Assembly: GCF_900113955.1 (NCBI RefSeq)
Contig: NZ_FORH01000005.1
Coordinates: 273,278 to 337,277 of the forward strand
DNA from: Celeribacter neptunius
GTDB taxonomy: Bacteria; Pseudomonadota; Alphaproteobacteria; Rhodobacterales; Rhodobacteraceae
Direction: 5' to 3'
DNA: 64,000 nt
In this document: positions 61,624 through 64,000 of the stretch, piece by piece
Layout of the letters: each line of letters opens with the position of its first letter
Position numbering within the stretch: position 1 is the first letter of the stretch
Position numbers and translations under genes: made by a program
The notes under the pieces: model-generated
The model's database searches: none
What the model was told of the DNA's origin: nothing
The model's input: only the letters and a program-made list of their open reading frames with translations

Positions 61624-62511
61624 ATGGACTGGCTGATAGACTTTCCGTCGATGGGTCGCCGAGACCTGTCGGAATTCCGCCAAATGATCGATGAAGGGTT
61701 TCGTGCCTTCTCGCGGGCCTTTGGCGACGAACTTGAAGCGTTCTTCCAACCGCTTCTCAAATTTCTCATCTGGTTTGAACATCTCTTGACCAATGCGCCC
61801 TGGCCGCTGGTCGTCGGGGCGGTGGCGCTTCTGGCCTGGCTGGGCGCGCGCAGCTGGAAAATCACCCTGGGCACGATCCTGGCCTTTCTGGCCATCGGCT
61901 ATCTCGGCATGTGGGAAGACACGATGGCGACGCTCGCCATGATCTCGGTCGCCACGGCGCTCTGTATCACGGTGGGCATTCCGATCGGCATCCTGATGGC
62001 GCGGTCGAATATCGCGCAGAGGATCGTCACCCCGATCCTTGATGTGATGCAGACCATCCCGTCATTCGTCTATCTGATCCCGGTGGTGATGCTTCTTGGC
62101 ATCGGCAAGGTGCCGGGGCTGCTGGCCGTGTGCATCTATGCGCTGCCGCCGATCGTGCGCCTGACCAACCTCGGCATTCGTCTCGTGGACAAGGATGTGA
62201 TGGAGGCCGCTGATGCCTTTGGCGCCAGCCCGCGCGAAAAGCTCTTCGGGGTTCAGATCCCGCTGGCGCTGCCGAATATCTTCGCCGGGGTGAACCAGAC
62301 GATCATGATGGCGCTCTCCATGGTGGTGATTGCCTCGATGATCGGCGTCAAGGGGCTCGGCACGCCGGTGTTGCGCGCCATTTCCAACCAATATCTGGCG
62401 CTGGGCCTGATGAACGGTCTGGCGATTGTCGCGCTCGCGATCATCTTCGACCGGGTCAGCCAGACCTACGGCAAACGCCTGCAAGCCTATCGGGAGAGCG
62501 GACATGACTGA
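61624..62511 (+). CDS. proW: Glycine betaine/proline transporter permease
   Basis: This 295-residue inner-membrane permease has a polar N-terminus then about seven membrane segments, with the EAA-like loop (EAADAFGASPREKLFGVQIPLALP). It overlaps the ATPase gene by 8 bp. Together with proX and proV it makes a complete osmolyte importer. Confidence 0.9.
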   Translation: MDWLIDFPSMGRRDLSEFRQMIDEGFRAFSRAFGDELEAFFQPLLKFLIWFEHLLTNAPWPLVVGAVALLAWLGARSWKITLGTILAFLAIGYLGMWEDTMATLAMISVATALCITVGIPIGILMARSNIAQRIVTPILDVMQTIPSFVYLIPVVMLLGIGKVPGLLAVCIYALPPIVRLTNLGIRLVDKDVMEAADAFGASPREKLFGVQIPLALPNIFAGVNQTIMMALSMVVIASMIGVKGLGTPVLRAISNQYLALGLMNGLAIVALAIIFDRVSQTYGKRLQAYRESGHD

Positions 62512-63562
62512 GATAAATCCTGACGTCAAAGTCTCGATCCGCGATCTGTACAAGATTTTCGGCGATGACCCGGGCAAGGCGCTGGGCCATGTCCGAGACG
62601 GCATGTCGAAACCCGATCTGATGGATCAGCACGGCCATGCGCTGGGCCTCAACAACATCAACCTGGATATCCCGGCCAAGGGAATTCAGGTGATCATGGG
62701 CCTGTCGGGCTCGGGCAAGTCGACGCTCATTCGCCATTTGAACCGCCTGATCGAACCCACCTCGGGTGAGATCTGGATCGATGGCGAGGATGTGCTGGCG
62801 ATGGATGCCACGAAACTGCGCGATCTGCGCCGCTTCAAGATGTCCATGGTGTTCCAGAAATTCGGCCTCTTGCCGCATCGCACGGTGCTGGAGAACGCCA
62901 TGTACGGTCTGGAGATCCAGGGCGTCGCCGCCAGGGAGGCCGACGAGCGGGCCCGCAAATGGCTCGACCGGGTCGGTCTTGCAGGTTTCGAGGATCAATA
63001 TCCCTCGCAGCTCTCGGGCGGTCAGCAGCAACGCGTGGGCCTGGCCCGGGCGCTGGCGACGGACGCGGATATCCTCTTGATGGACGAAGCCTTCTCGGCG
63101 CTTGATCCGCTCATTCGCACGGATATGCAGTCGATCCTGCTCGAGTTGCAGGAAGAGCTGCACAAGACCATCATCTTCATCACCCACGATCTCGATGAGG
63201 CGCTCAATATCGCCGATTCCATCGCGATCCTGCGCGATGGCGAGATCATCCAGTCCGGCGATCCGCAGGATATCCTGATGAAGCCGGCCGATGCCTACAT
63301 CACCGACTTCATCAAGGACATCAACCGCGCCAAGGTGGTGCGTCTGCGCTCGATTGCCCGCAAGGGCGCGACGGGCGAGGGGGCACCGCTCAGGGGCGGC
63401 ATGTCGATCGAAGAAGCGCTGCCGCATCTGACCAAGGCGCCAGATCACACCTGTCCGGTGATCTCGGCCAAGGGCGAGGCTTTGGGGGCGGTGTCTCTGG
63501 ATGATGCGATCGAAGCGCTGAAGCCGATTGAGAGCGAAGGCGAAGACGTGCGCTACGCCTGA
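62504..63562 (+). CDS. proV: Glycine betaine/proline transporter ATPase
   Basis: This 352-residue ATPase has Walker A GLSGSGKST, signature LSGGQQQRVGLARA and Walker B ILLMDEAFSALDPL. The C-terminal about 70 residues look like a reduced CBS-type regulatory region (MSIEEALPHL ... ALGAVSLDDAIEAL). The ATG at 62504 is inside the proW end; the frame opening earlier is ignored. Confidence 0.92.
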   Translation: MTEINPDVKVSIRDLYKIFGDDPGKALGHVRDGMSKPDLMDQHGHALGLNNINLDIPAKGIQVIMGLSGSGKSTLIRHLNRLIEPTSGEIWIDGEDVLAMDATKLRDLRRFKMSMVFQKFGLLPHRTVLENAMYGLEIQGVAAREADERARKWLDRVGLAGFEDQYPSQLSGGQQQRVGLARALATDADILLMDEAFSALDPLIRTDMQSILLELQEELHKTIIFITHDLDEALNIADSIAILRDGEIIQSGDPQDILMKPADAYITDFIKDINRAKVVRLRSIARKGATGEGAPLRGGMSIEEALPHLTKAPDHTCPVISAKGEALGAVSLDDAIEALKPIESEGEDVRYA

Positions 63563-63630
63563 CCGCCGGCGCTCTCTTGGCTGAGCGCCAATGTGATGAG
63601 GCCGAAGCGATGAGGCTGATGCGATAAGTG

Positions 63631-63660
63631 GCAAAGGGCGGGGGAGACCCCGCCCTTTGC
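63631..63660 (+). terminator. Hairpin terminator after proV
   Basis: GCAAAGGGCGGGG and CCCCGCCCTTTGC make a perfect 13-bp stem with a 4-base loop, 68 bases beyond the proV stop. No long T-run follows. Confidence 0.75.
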
Positions 63661-64000
63661 TATTTCCGGCGGGTCCCCGCCAAGATGCGCCAAGCCCTGC
63701 ATGTCGCTGCGCGTTGTCTTTGCCTTGTCTGGCTGTGGCTTTTCTGGCTGTTGCGCTGTCTTTTTGGGATATTTTTGATCTTCGCGGGGGTTCTTTTTGG
63801 CGATTTGTCTGTCTTGGGGTGCGGAATCGCGATTTCGAGTCGGGTTTTGGCGCGGTGATTCACGCTCTTTCCCTGCGATTTTGGAATTTTTGTCGGTGTT
63901 TGCGCAGAAAGTTTTGTCGTGAATGCCCATAAAATAAGGGGTTTTGGAAAAAACTTTGGTGGTCTGGTATGTTTTTTGAAAAAACCGCTTGCGGGTCTGT
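63661..64000. other. Right-end stretch without a clear gene
   Basis: This sequence is T-rich in patches and ends with A/T runs. Short frames on both strands lack family resemblance. It may be the upstream region of a gene beyond the window. Confidence 0.5.

Noticed and set aside
63628..63858. 76-residue frame at the right end
   Set aside because: Cys/Leu/Trp-rich low-complexity translation of a T-rich stretch, partly within the terminator hairpin.

Overview
The window reads as an alphaproteobacterial chromosome, most likely a marine Rhodobacteraceae (Roseobacter-group) strain. The GC-rich core carries gene orders familiar from that family: infA-maf-RNase E/G-yacG, hisD-UPF0262-low-MW phosphatase, DUF2948-murA, and a proXWV-type betaine transporter. 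Two tRNA genes 8.7 kb apart each carry an integrated element. The more AT-rich, accessory-type DNA lies in these elements.

Element 1 (about 1-27,182; its left end is outside the window) abuts the 3' end of tRNA-Phe(GAA), with a tyrosine integrase and two small excisionase-like genes at that end. From left to right it holds: (i) a mobilization module with an HTH protein, a candidate oriT, MobC and a ColE1/HEN-type relaxase whose reading frame contains mobB- and mobD-like genes in another frame; (ii) an operon for an Amadori-type sugar amine, made of a LacI regulator, two LacI-type palindromes, an FrlB-like deglycase, a four-gene sugar ABC transporter, an FrlC-like epimerase, a PfkB kinase and a DAO-family FAD oxidase; (iii) a metallophosphoesterase, a secreted protein and an XRE regulator; (iv) a defence operon with hsdM, hsdS, an unknown gene, a GmrSD-like DUF262/DUF1524 nuclease and hsdR. 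It looks like an integrative mobilizable element with catabolic and defence cargo.

The core segment at 27,183-35,970 holds housekeeping genes on the minus strand: yacG, RNase E/G, maf, infA, a nitrilase-family hydrolase, a GNAT acetyltransferase, an NTF2-like protein, a phosphatase, UPF0262, hisD, DUF2948, murA and a 52-residue basic protein.

Element 2 (about 36,046-44,171) is a complete 8.1-kb element in tRNA-Thr(GGT), bounded by a 14-bp duplication of the tRNA 3' end. It carries a HigBA-like toxin-antitoxin pair, a repeat cluster, a tightly overlapping replication operon (HTH, DUF3987 helicase-like protein, Toprim primase and small genes), an AlpA-like regulator, an unknown protein and a P4-type integrase. 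It has no structural phage genes and resembles a satellite or minimal integrative replicon.

The right core begins with a ten-gene minus-strand cluster (44,336-52,278) divergent from a tetR gene. It encodes a NitT/TauT-type ABC transporter, an OsmC protein, an acyl-CoA-dehydrogenase-like flavoenzyme, a double rhodanese, cyanase, a ferredoxin reductase and a [2Fe-2S] ferredoxin. I infer uptake and breakdown of a small nitrogen/sulfur compound that yields cyanate. Two matching TetR-type operators lie between tetR and the cluster. After it come a divergent acyl-CoA synthetase/KAS III pair, a BON-LysM protein, an MsbA-like exporter and proXWV.
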